Positions 7,412 to 13,848 of a stretch of 25,556 nucleotides of DNA are shown in pieces. Numbering within the stretch: position 1 is the stretch's first letter; the number at the start of each line of letters is the position of its first letter. The position numbers and the translations under genes were made by a program. The notes below the pieces were generated by a model. It was not told the origin of the DNA and made no database searches. It saw only the letters and a program-made list of their open reading frames with translations. This stretch comes from a virus: positions 1 through 25,556 of the IMG/VR virus record IMGVR_UViG_3300023116_003678; one strand, 5' to 3'.

Positions 7412-7999
7412 CTAGTCTGCTAATGTGTATTCGATAATTTCCCAACATCTTTCTGGTGTTTTTGGTTGACTAAATGCACAAGGAAATCTTTCCTGATCGT
7501 TCACAATGAACCAATTTTCACCAGGGTCTCTGAGTCGTCTTCCTGCTTTCAGTATATCATCTGGATTTTTTTCCAAAAAGGTTACTACTTTATCAGTAAG
7601 ACAAATAATTCTATGTATACATTTTGAGTCCAGTGTGTATGAACTACCTTGTGTGGTAATAAATCTGCCAGTAATCAGCGGCTCTATATTTCGCTGTATG
7701 ATTTCCATATTAGCATTGGGTTCGCATTGTCCATATTCTAATACATAAGGAGTTTCTTTATCACTAGCTCTGGCTTCGTATACCAGATTTTCCATACTAC
7801 CTTTAACTAAAGTACTTGTAAAGCCAAACCTGTGTGTATGCGGATCATCACATATCTGTTCTGTTTGATCGCAATAAAAATGAAAACTATTCATGGGCGT
7901 GATTGGTAATTTAACTACACCAAGACCCATATAGTGTGGCTCTACACCAAAACTTTTTAGATAGTCTACGGTTACTGTTTCAAGTTTAGGTGCTTTCAT
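7412..7999 (-). CDS. Cupin-like protein, 195 residues
   Basis: Residues 35-60 contain MNSFHFYCDQ then DPHTHRFGF, an H-x-H pair (His54, His56) followed by a strand with STLVKGSMEN. A third candidate ligand, His129, lies in SSYTLDSKCIHRI, where cupins carry the histidine of their second motif. This pattern suggests a metal-binding cupin such as a small dioxygenase or isomerase; the substrate is unknown. The gene starts 6 bases behind an ATAAATA late-promoter motif that overlaps the clpP stop codon, and no Shine-Dalgarno sequence is present. It heads a five-gene cluster of mostly unknown proteins. Confidence 0.6.
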   Translation of the reverse strand: MKAPKLETVTVDYLKSFGVEPHYMGLGVVKLPITPMNSFHFYCDQTEQICDDPHTHRFGFTSTLVKGSMENLVYEARASDKETPYVLEYGQCEPNANMEIIQRNIEPLITGRFITTQGSSYTLDSKCIHRIICLTDKVVTFLEKNPDDILKAGRRLRDPGENWFIVNDQERFPCAFSQPKTPERCWEIIEYTLAD

Positions 8000-8005
8000 A
8001 CACGA

Positions 8006-8012
8006 TATTTAT
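8006..8012 (-). promoter_or_regulatory. Late-type promoter motif overlapping the clpP stop codon
   Basis: Minus-strand AATAAATATCG. The TAA of clpP (8009-8011) lies inside the motif at the same offset as at 142-148, and the next ATG (7999) begins after 6 bases. Confidence 0.5.
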
Positions 8013-8599
8013 TCTCTTTTATCTACAATTTCGTCGACCAAGCCGAAATCTAGTGCTTCTTGTGAAGTCATAAAATTATCGCGATCCATTGCAAGCTCAA
8101 ACTCTTCAAAGGTTCTGCCTTTTGTGTTATGCTTTACATAAATGTCAGTGAGTTCTTTCTTGATACGCACAATTTCTTTTGCACGTATTTCGATATCACT
8201 GGCTTGTCCTTGTGCGCCACCTAATGGCTGATGAATCATGTGCCTAGCATTAGGTAGCATAAAACGCTTGCCCTCTGCTCCTGCGTTAGCCAAAAAAGAA
8301 CCCATACTTGCAGCTTGCCCCATTACGATAGTGCTCACATCGGGTTTGATATACTGCATAGTATCATACATAGCCATACCTGCTGTTACAACACCCCCGG
8401 GCGAGTTGATATAAAAGTTGATGTCAGCATCAGGATCTTCTGCTTCAAGAAAAAGAAACTGAGCACAGATACTATTTGACACAGCATCGTTTACTTCGCC
8501 ATTTAAAAATACAATTCTTTCTTTTAGTAATCTGCTGTAGATATCGTAACTACGTTCACCAGCAGAAGTTTTTTCAATTACATATGGTACAAAGTTCAT
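8009..8599 (-). CDS. clpP: ATP-dependent Clp protease proteolytic subunit ClpP
   Basis: Serine peptidase that forms a double heptameric chamber and degrades proteins fed by a Clp ATPase. The 196 residues match full-length ClpP: YINSPGG (63-69), active-site Ser98 in MGQAASMGS, His123 in [10 protein letters not shown], and Asp172 in MDRDNFM. All three catalytic residues are present, so it should be active. E. coli ClpP is 207 residues with a propeptide; this one begins directly with [23 protein letters not shown]. No ATPase partner is in the window, so it may use host ClpX/ClpA or act in head maturation, as suggested for some phage ClpP proteins. It has its own sigma-70 promoter and a good site (GAGGATAATAAATG). 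Confidence 0.95.
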   Translation of the reverse strand: MNFVPYVIEKTSAGERSYDIYSRLLKERIVFLNGEVNDAVSNSICAQFLFLEAEDPDADINFYINSPGGVVTAGMAMYDTMQYIKPDVSTIVMGQAASMGSFLANAGAEGKRFMLPNARHMIHQPLGGAQGQASDIEIRAKEIVRIKKELTDIYVKHNTKGRTFEEFELAMDRDNFMTSQEALDFGLVDEIVDKRE

Positions 8600-8621
8600 T
8601 TATTATCCTCAATAAAATTTT

Positions 8622-8649
8622 ATTATAACACAAAATTTATTACAGTCAA
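8622..8649 (-). promoter_or_regulatory. Sigma-70-type promoter of clpP
   Basis: Minus strand TTGACT (8644-8649), 16-base spacer, TATAAT (8622-8627), followed by GAGGA and the clpP ATG at 8599. The -35 box overlaps the end of the SufE-like gene. Confidence 0.75.
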
Positions 8650-9032
8650 CGTATTTGTGATTGAATTAAATTTAGTGTTGCTTGCATGCCTCTTTGTCGA
8701 GGTGCAGGCAAAAACTGCATAAAGTCAGCAAACGATTTTATTCCAGTTTCTAAAACCTTCTTCTTGGTTTGTCCTTCCAGTGCTTGGTTCAGTACTGCAC
8801 ATATTCCCAAGGAATATTTAGAATCACTGTCAAACTTTAATTTAACCACAGCAGTGTCTACAGATGCTGAAACCCATAGTTGACTTTGACATCTTCTTAC
8901 ATAGTTTGCCCTGTCTTTTCTGATGCTGTTATCAGTTTTGAGCTCTTCTCCCAAAGAAAATATATACTCTGTTACTTCTGAACTATCAGATAAATTTCTC
9001 ATTTCCTGTACAATAATTTCTAAGGGTAGCAT
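8646..9032 (-). CDS. sufE: SufE-like Fe-S assembly sulfur-acceptor protein
   Basis: SufE accepts persulfide sulfur from the cysteine desulfurase SufS through one cysteine and passes it to the Fe-S scaffold. The 128 residues contain RANYVRRCQSQLWV with Cys48 (Cys51 in E. coli), the following strand VKLKFDSDSKYSLGICAVL and the C-terminal FLPAPRQRGMQATLNLI, which correspond to the G-C-Q-S-Q-V-W, D-S-D-A and S-P-S-R motifs of the family. The frame could begin 12 codons earlier at GTG (9068), but that start lies in the terminator stem and has no ribosome site, so ATG at 9032 is preferred; it sits 5 bases behind a TTAAATA element. No SufS is encoded here, so the host desulfurase would be the partner. 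Confidence 0.8.
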   Translation of the reverse strand: MLPLEIIVQEMRNLSDSSEVTEYIFSLGEELKTDNSIRKDRANYVRRCQSQLWVSASVDTAVVKLKFDSDSKYSLGICAVLNQALEGQTKKKVLETGIKSFADFMQFLPAPRQRGMQATLNLIQSQIR

Positions 9033-9037
9033 GTTAG

Positions 9038-9044
9038 TATTTAA
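9038..9044 (-). promoter_or_regulatory. Late-promoter-like motif TTAAATA before the SufE-like gene
   Basis: Minus strand TTTAAATACTAAC precedes ATG 9032 by 5 bases. It is a one-base variant of the ATAAATA elements seen elsewhere in the window and lies just behind the terminator of the 55-residue gene. Confidence 0.35.
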
Positions 9045-9060
9045 ACAAACACAAAAGAGT

Positions 9061-9080
9061 AGGCCCACTTTCGCGGGCCT
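9061..9080 (-). terminator. Rho-independent terminator
   Basis: Minus strand AGGCCCGC-GAAA-GTGGGCCT: an 8-pair stem with one G-U pair closed by a GAAA tetraloop, followed by ACTCTTTTGTGTTTG. It ends the transcript of the 55-residue protein and separates it from the SufE-like gene. Confidence 0.8.
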
Positions 9081-9105
9081 TGGTGTTCGTTAATTTTGTG
9101 TAAAA

Positions 9106-9273
9106 TTAATAACTAAGTTGTGCAAGGCTTAACCACATAATTGATCCAACTATCACAGATAACATGAAAGTTAAAACTGATTCACAAAATTCTCCATCAT
9201 GACAGATTTTATCGTGAAGCGTCTTTAAGGATTCAAAGAGGTTAAGACCTGCCTTTTTGATTAAGGTGGTCAT
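9106..9273 (-). CDS. Small single-pass membrane protein, 55 residues
   Basis: ATG at 9271-9273 is preceded by CTAGGAGACACAA, a strong Shine-Dalgarno sequence, and the frame ends at TAA 9106-9108. The protein starts MTTLIKKAGLNLFESL, has two Cys (24 and 30) around CHDGEFC, and then one hydrophobic segment (about residues 33-51, LTFMLSVIVGSIMWLSLAQL). It has a dedicated late-type promoter (9437-9443), a long leader and a terminator (9061-9080), so it is a complete transcription unit. I do not recognise a family; small phage membrane proteins act as holins, antiholins or superinfection-exclusion factors, but one segment alone does not decide. Confidence 0.75.
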   Translation of the reverse strand: MTTLIKKAGLNLFESLKTLHDKICHDGEFCESVLTFMLSVIVGSIMWLSLAQLSY

Positions 9274-9431
9274 TTGTGTCTCCTAGAGTCTAATTTAAAA
9301 TTAGCACTCGCGTTCACTGCCAGTTACCTGCGCAGCTCAATGTAAAAAAGTTCCTTAACTTTTTGGTCAACCCTCACACGGAGGCATCGGCAAAACATTG
9401 TGGTGGAAGTGCGTTGTGCGATTTACTTCCA
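9274..9431 (-). ncRNA. Structured 5' leader (candidate regulatory RNA) of the 55-residue gene
   Basis: About 158 bases between the predicted start and the ATG, unusually long for this phage. On the minus strand it can form several hairpins: GGAAGT with ACTTCC (arms 9405-9410 and 9425-9430), CCTC with GAGG (within about 9371-9384), AAAAAGTT-AAGG-AACTTTTT (9345-9364) and CTAATTT-T-AAATTAG (about 9290-9304). The third resembles a weak terminator or attenuator. No open frame of note was seen in it. It may be a regulatory leader or a separate small RNA. Confidence 0.45.
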
Positions 9432-9436
9432 GGCTT

Positions 9437-9443
9437 TATTTAT
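9437..9443 (-). promoter_or_regulatory. Late-type promoter motif GATAAATA
   Basis: Minus strand TAGATAAATAAAGCC, 16 bases downstream of the stop codon of the second radical SAM gene. Predicted start is near 9431, where the GGAAGT hairpin of the leader begins. Confidence 0.5.
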
Positions 9444-9458
9444 CTACGTAGTTAATTA

Positions 9459-10961
9459 TCAGTGTGTTTTTTGGGTCAAAATGAATGATTTTTTCTTTTC
9501 AACATAGTCACGTTTGTGCTTGGTTGTTTTTGCAAGAACGTCTGAGTGCCAGATACGATTATAACCAGCCATACCATGTTCTGAAATATCTTTTGTAACA
9601 CCCAATGCCAATAATATAATCCACTCGAACCCGCTTACTGTGGGAATATGGTTGCGTACAAAATAACTATTAATATCTTCTGCCAGCTCAGTGGCTTGCT
9701 TACTATCGCACCATTCATTTTTCCAGTATACTGTGTTCACTCCACCTCCAGCACGTTCCTGAACAATAGTATCGCTGAACGTGTTGTCATATCCATCAAA
9801 TGTATAGCCATACTTTTCCGGATATTTTGAAATTTCACACATAAAGTTATCATCAAATAATTCGCTCACGCTGTCTTGTAACATGAAACAACTAGGGCTA
9901 ATACTATGCACTAATTGGTCTTTTATTAGACGTTTGATATTTGCTCTGATATCTATTTCATTATCACCACTTAGCCCTATAATATATCCTGTATTAATAA
10001 ATGCGTTGGGTGCGTATTCTTTAAATTTGTTCAGTGCAGTTTCAACGTTCTTTGTACTCTTGTGTATACGTTTAGCCGCAACTGGATTCATTGTTTCTAT
10101 GCCCAGTGTTATGCCTTTTAGATTACACCTTTTTAAAAGTTCATACTGTTTAGGTTTGCTCTCGAATAAATCCACTCGCAAGTAACAGGAAATATTTGGT
10201 TCAAATGACAGGGATTCGACTGCTGTTGCTAATGCTTCCAGTTTGTCGTCCTGATCATTTAGTGTATCGTCTGCTATAAAGAAGTTCTTTACTCCGTATT
10301 TGTCATAAGCATGTTGCATAAAGTTCTGTATGTTTTCAGACTTTTCTAATAGCGGGTTTTTTGTATTGCGTAAATCATAATTGCAAAAGGCACAATTAAA
10401 TTTACATCCTATGCCTATCTCAAAACCTAATATATCGTTCTCATTCAGGATATATCCGTCGTCAATGTCTGGTACAACAGGAAGGTCATGTTCAAATTTT
10501 ATATTGCGATTAATTAATACTTGTGGATTACTTGTGGCAAACTGATGCATATCACTGTCACTTAGCCATGCATCTAAAATTTCCATGCTACGACCTACAA
10601 ATACATAATCAACAATTTTTTCCAATTTGCTGTCATGATTACGCATGCCGCCCACAATAACAGTAACGCCAGGATATTGCTGTCTGACTTCTTCTAACAG
10701 TGTCTCCAGCTCATAGACAATGTCAAAACAAAAAGGTGTGCTAAATCCTATTACTTGTTTTTCACTGCCCTTAAACCATGTACAAATGGACTCTAATAAC
10801 TCCTGTTTGCTCCATTCTGACACCCACTCCAATATAGTAGAGTCATACCCATGCTGACGGAATCGTTTATCAACCTCCATTGCACCCAGGTTTCTTAAAA
10901 GTGTTCTGTATCTTGTGCTAGGTGTAAATGCGTTGTCGCTTAATATAACACATTTGTTCAT
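9459..10961 (-). CDS. Radical SAM protein with B12-binding-like N-terminal domain (paralogue 2)
   Basis: 500 residues. Residues 1-165 form an alpha/beta domain like the cobalamin-binding domain of B12-dependent radical SAM proteins (VIVGGMRNHD, then DYVFVGRSMEILDAW), but the D-x-H-x-x-G motif that binds cobalamin from below is absent. The radical SAM core follows with FEIGIGCKFNCAFC, Cys186/190/193 in the C-x3-C-x2-C arrangement for a [4Fe-4S] cluster, and later LKGITLGIETMNP and NTGYIIGLSGDNE typical of the barrel. The C-terminal 130 residues are unlike known families to me. It overlaps its paralogue by ATGA (10958-10961). The substrate is unknown; the pair may modify a phage or host protein, RNA or metabolite. 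Confidence 0.85.
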   Translation of the reverse strand: MNKCVILSDNAFTPSTRYRTLLRNLGAMEVDKRFRQHGYDSTILEWVSEWSKQELLESICTWFKGSEKQVIGFSTPFCFDIVYELETLLEEVRQQYPGVTVIVGGMRNHDSKLEKIVDYVFVGRSMEILDAWLSDSDMHQFATSNPQVLINRNIKFEHDLPVVPDIDDGYILNENDILGFEIGIGCKFNCAFCNYDLRNTKNPLLEKSENIQNFMQHAYDKYGVKNFFIADDTLNDQDDKLEALATAVESLSFEPNISCYLRVDLFESKPKQYELLKRCNLKGITLGIETMNPVAAKRIHKSTKNVETALNKFKEYAPNAFINTGYIIGLSGDNEIDIRANIKRLIKDQLVHSISPSCFMLQDSVSELFDDNFMCEISKYPEKYGYTFDGYDNTFSDTIVQERAGGGVNTVYWKNEWCDSKQATELAEDINSYFVRNHIPTVSGFEWIILLALGVTKDISEHGMAGYNRIWHSDVLAKTTKHKRDYVEKKKSFILTQKTH

Positions 10962-12448
10962 TGCACCTCTTCCTGTATCTGTGCAATTTTATTGGCAATG
11001 TATAAGTTTTTATGCTTGCCAATCCTGGCTTCCATGGCACTCCATACGTGGCCATTACCAGCGAGCTTGGACTCTGATACATCTTTAACAGCATTCATTG
11101 CAAGTAAAATTATCCACTCAAATGCTGTGGTGATAGGAAAACTTTCGTTACGTAGGTTTTCTAAAATATCTTGTGTTATATCGTATGCTTCTTCATGATT
11201 AGTCCAATCATTGACCCATGCTAGTGTAGTGGTGTGGTTGGGTCTGCTGTCTCTGAGTTCGTCCTCTAGATCACGCTCAATGGTGTATCCAAACCTTTCT
11301 GGATTTTTAGCAAACTCGCTCAGATAGCTCTGCTCATACACTCCACTTTTACTGGTTTCTATTGTGAGGTTATATGGACTAATAGCATGTACAAGTTTTT
11401 CATCTTTCAGATAATTTATGTTGTTGTAAAGTTGCTCTTTGGTATCGCCAGTTAAACCAATAATCATGCCAGTGCCCACATAACTTTGTGGACTATGTTC
11501 TTTAACTTGTTTTAGGGCATTAACAATTTTGCCCACCTTACCAGTTTTCCTTACTGTTTTTGCAGCGGCGGGTGTCAGGGTCTCAATACCCAAATTTAAC
11601 CCTTTTAGTTTACATCGTTTAAGTAATTCAACTTGTTGTGGTCTGCTGTCTAGCAAGTCTATTCTGAAATAGCATACAATGTTAGGCTCGTATGTGAGTG
11701 CTTCTACTGCATTGGCTAGAATTTCTAGTTTTACATCTTGTTCATTTAGAGTGTCGTCAGCAATATAAAAATTGTGTACACCATAACGATCATAGGCACC
11801 TTGCAAAAACTCACGTATCCTTTCTGACTCTACTAGTAATGGGTCTTTGGTTCCACGTAATGGATAGCCGCAAAAACTACAATTAAATTTACAACCAATA
11901 CCTATCTCAAATCCTAATATATCTTTGCTGTTAAGTAAATCTTCGTCACATATTTCTGGGATAACAGGAACGTCATAATCAAACTTAATATTTTGATTTA
12001 TTAACACTTGCGGATTGTCTGTGGCAAACTGATGCATGTCTTCATCTTGTATCCAGGCATCCAGCATTTCCATACTGCGACCCAGGAATACATAATCTAT
12101 AAAGTCATTAAGTCTGTTATCATGGTTGCGATTGCCACCCACAATAATTTTGACGTTGGGGAATTTTACACGCAAGTTGTCCAATACAGGACGTAGGTTT
12201 ATAACATTTTCCAAACTGAATGTTACACTAATTGCAATGTATTGCTGGGTGCTGTTTGAAAAATATGTCTCTATTGTGGACTCTAAGTCGGAATGTTTCC
12301 AACTTCCAACCCATTCTAAATGTGTTGTCTTAACACCTTGTGCTCTGAATCTTTTAACCACTTCCATAGCACCAATATTACGATACAAAGTGCGAATAGT
12401 TGTGGTTGGGGAGTATGTATTTTCACTGAGTACTATGCACTTCTTCAT
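10958..12448 (-). CDS. Radical SAM protein with B12-binding-like N-terminal domain (paralogue 1)
   Basis: 496 residues, collinear with the next gene: start KCIVLSENTYSPTTTIRTL, IIVGGNRNHD, DYVFLGRSMEMLDAW, and the same cluster motif FEIGIGCKFNCSFCGY with Cys186/190/193 at identical positions. Barrel motifs LKGLNLGIETLTP and GTGMIIGLTGDT are also shared. Like its paralogue it has no D-x-H-x-x-G cobalamin motif. The two genes must come from a duplication and overlap by 4 bases, so they are probably made in equal amounts and may form a heterodimer or act in sequence. A strong terminator lies 12 bases upstream with no clear promoter between, so expression seems to depend on readthrough from the NadE transcript. 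Confidence 0.85.
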   Translation of the reverse strand: MKKCIVLSENTYSPTTTIRTLYRNIGAMEVVKRFRAQGVKTTHLEWVGSWKHSDLESTIETYFSNSTQQYIAISVTFSLENVINLRPVLDNLRVKFPNVKIIVGGNRNHDNRLNDFIDYVFLGRSMEMLDAWIQDEDMHQFATDNPQVLINQNIKFDYDVPVIPEICDEDLLNSKDILGFEIGIGCKFNCSFCGYPLRGTKDPLLVESERIREFLQGAYDRYGVHNFYIADDTLNEQDVKLEILANAVEALTYEPNIVCYFRIDLLDSRPQQVELLKRCKLKGLNLGIETLTPAAAKTVRKTGKVGKIVNALKQVKEHSPQSYVGTGMIIGLTGDTKEQLYNNINYLKDEKLVHAISPYNLTIETSKSGVYEQSYLSEFAKNPERFGYTIERDLEDELRDSRPNHTTTLAWVNDWTNHEEAYDITQDILENLRNESFPITTAFEWIILLAMNAVKDVSESKLAGNGHVWSAMEARIGKHKNLYIANKIAQIQEEVQ

Positions 12449-12458
12449 ATTGGGCCTG

Positions 12459-12491
12459 TAAAAAATTATGGCCGCGACTGTGCACGGCCAT
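12459..12491 (-). terminator. Rho-independent terminator after the EF-hand gene
   Basis: Minus strand ATGGCCG, a 10-base loop, CGGCCAT, AA and TTTTTT. Stem arms are at 12485-12491 and 12468-12474. It lies between the EF-hand membrane protein and the first radical SAM gene. Confidence 0.85.
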
Positions 12492-12503
12492 TGAGTGTAG
12501 AAA

Positions 12504-12854
12504 TTAGTCTAATTTCTTGTGTTCGCTTTTAAGATCAGCGATCATCTTGTCTTTGGTCTTTCTCTTGTCGAGTTCGATACCAAATTCTCTTCCTAGGTCT
12601 TCTAATTGGGCCTTTGTTAGAGCTTTTAGTTTTGCTGCTGTAGGTAATTTTGCTTTTACTTCTGCAACTTTTTCTTTTACCTCTGCCTTGACTTCAGCAA
12701 CCTTCTTTTCGATTGTTGCTTCTGCTGCATCTTTAAATGCATCAAGGTCTTTTTCATCTACTTTACCGTCTTTGTTGAAGTCTAAAAAACCACCAAAGTA
12801 TAAACCTGCGGCAGCTACACCTACAACAATTACGAAGATTAATAACGGATCCAT
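12504..12854 (-). CDS. Membrane-anchored EF-hand, coiled-coil protein with SAP/HeH-like tail
   Basis: 116 residues in four parts. Residues 4-22 are one membrane segment (LLIFVIVVGVAAAGLYFGG). Residues 25-36 (DFNKDGKVDEKD) are a canonical 12-residue EF-hand loop with acidic residues at positions 1, 5, 9 and 12. Residues 42-75 are a Lys/Glu/Ala heptad helix with repeats of EVK and KVAE. Residues 76-116 (LKALTKAQLEDLGREFGIEL then KTKDKMIADL) look like a small helix-extended-loop-helix (SAP/HeH/Rho-N-like) fold that often contacts nucleic acid. AAGGAGT precedes the ATG. A protein that might tie DNA or RNA to the membrane in a calcium-dependent way is an inference. Confidence 0.75.
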   Translation of the reverse strand: MDPLLIFVIVVGVAAAGLYFGGFLDFNKDGKVDEKDLDAFKDAAEATIEKKVAEVKAEVKEKVAEVKAKLPTAAKLKALTKAQLEDLGREFGIELDKRKTKDKMIADLKSEHKKLD

Positions 12855-12858
12855 AATA

Positions 12859-13803
12859 TTAACTCCTTAATGTTAAATCCAATTTTTCCAGGTCGTTAAA
12901 CCTGTCTGTGTACACAGGATGGTCCAGATTGAACGGATTTGCTCTTTTGTAAGTAGTACTCCTTACACGTTCTGCAACCGCATCCACAATTTGTCTGTCT
13001 GTGTCAGTTAGTTTATTATAATCGATATCGCCACGTATTAATGAAAATAGAGCAATATCAAACTCCAAGTAACTAAAACCAAATTGGTCTTCGTCACCAT
13101 TAGCAATACCCAAACCATCTGTAGGTACTGCTTCTACAATAGAGCTGGGTACGCCTAAATGCTCAGCAAGTGCTGGTACTTCCCAACTTTTTGTAAAACT
13201 CTGTATAGGTGCTACGTCACCGACGTCACCGTGTAATGTCCAAAAGCCTGCGGCTAGTTCTGAAAAATTGTCAGTACTTGCGACAAAACCGTTATGTTTA
13301 CTGGCTAAATTATACAGAGTGATCATTCGCAATCTTGCACGAATGTTACCTCTGCGTTTAGCAGATTCAATACTGTCGTCATTTAACGTGTCATCAACCG
13401 GAGCCGCACCGTTTGTTAGGCGTTCCACAAACTCGTTAAATGCGATAGTTAAATCAATATTTTTGTGTTCGATACCCAGTGCTTTGCATGCTTCAATACC
13501 ACGCTTAGTTTCTGCTGGGTTTTGATGGATGGGTAAAGTTACGCCAATAACGTTATAACCTGCACGTTTGAATAGTGCGGCTGTAACAGCACTGTCAATA
13601 CCGCCACTCATGCCCAACACCACTGTGCCAATATTGTTACGCAATTTGTAGTCAATCAGTGTACGTGTTATGTCTTGTGCTAGTCCAGAAATATCATTGT
13701 GGTAATATCCAAAACTGATCAATTTCTCTAACTGATCTTTGAACCAATCGCTTATAACAGGTTGCCTGTTATACCGTAAAATTTTTGTCTGTAGTGTACT
13801 CAT
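12859..13803 (-). CDS. nadE: Ammonia-dependent NAD+ synthetase
   Basis: Converts nicotinate adenine dinucleotide to NAD+ using ATP and ammonia. The PP-loop is VVLGMSGGIDSAVTAALF with SGGIDSA at 66-72, followed by GVTLPIHQ and, later, ASTDNFSELAAGFWTLHGD and DVAPIQSFTKSWEVPALAEH, which correspond to the G-T-D-x-x-E and D-x-x-P-I/L-x-x-L-x-K motifs of NadE. Length is 314 residues against 275 in E. coli, mainly through an N-terminal extension; there is no glutaminase domain, so free ammonia is the donor. A late-type motif lies 26 bases upstream of the ATG. It may keep NAD available in infected cells or reverse NAD loss caused by host defence. Confidence 0.88.
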   Translation of the reverse strand: MSTLQTKILRYNRQPVISDWFKDQLEKLISFGYYHNDISGLAQDITRTLIDYKLRNNIGTVVLGMSGGIDSAVTAALFKRAGYNVIGVTLPIHQNPAETKRGIEACKALGIEHKNIDLTIAFNEFVERLTNGAAPVDDTLNDDSIESAKRRGNIRARLRMITLYNLASKHNGFVASTDNFSELAAGFWTLHGDVGDVAPIQSFTKSWEVPALAEHLGVPSSIVEAVPTDGLGIANGDEDQFGFSYLEFDIALFSLIRGDIDYNKLTDTDRQIVDAVAERVRSTTYKRANPFNLDHPVYTDRFNDLEKLDLTLRS

Positions 13804-13829
13804 AATATTAATTTATTAACAACTGCTTT

Positions 13830-13836
13830 TATTTAT
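13830..13836 (-). promoter_or_regulatory. Late-type promoter motif GATAAATA upstream of nadE
   Basis: Minus strand GGGATAAATAAAAGC in the 45-base gap between the GMP reductase stop and the nadE ATG (13803). The leader would be about 20 bases, without a clear Shine-Dalgarno sequence. Confidence 0.5.
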
Positions 13837-13848
13837 CCCTAAAACCGG

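Noticed and set aside
9033-9068. Upstream GTG start for the SufE-like gene
   Set aside because: The GTG is inside the terminator stem, no ribosome site precedes it, and the extra residues do not resemble SufE.
12517-12870. Plus-strand open frame opposite the EF-hand gene
   Set aside because: Ser/Phe/Ala-rich reading caused by the Lys/Glu/Ala repeats on the other strand; the minus-strand gene has domains, a Shine-Dalgarno sequence and a terminator.
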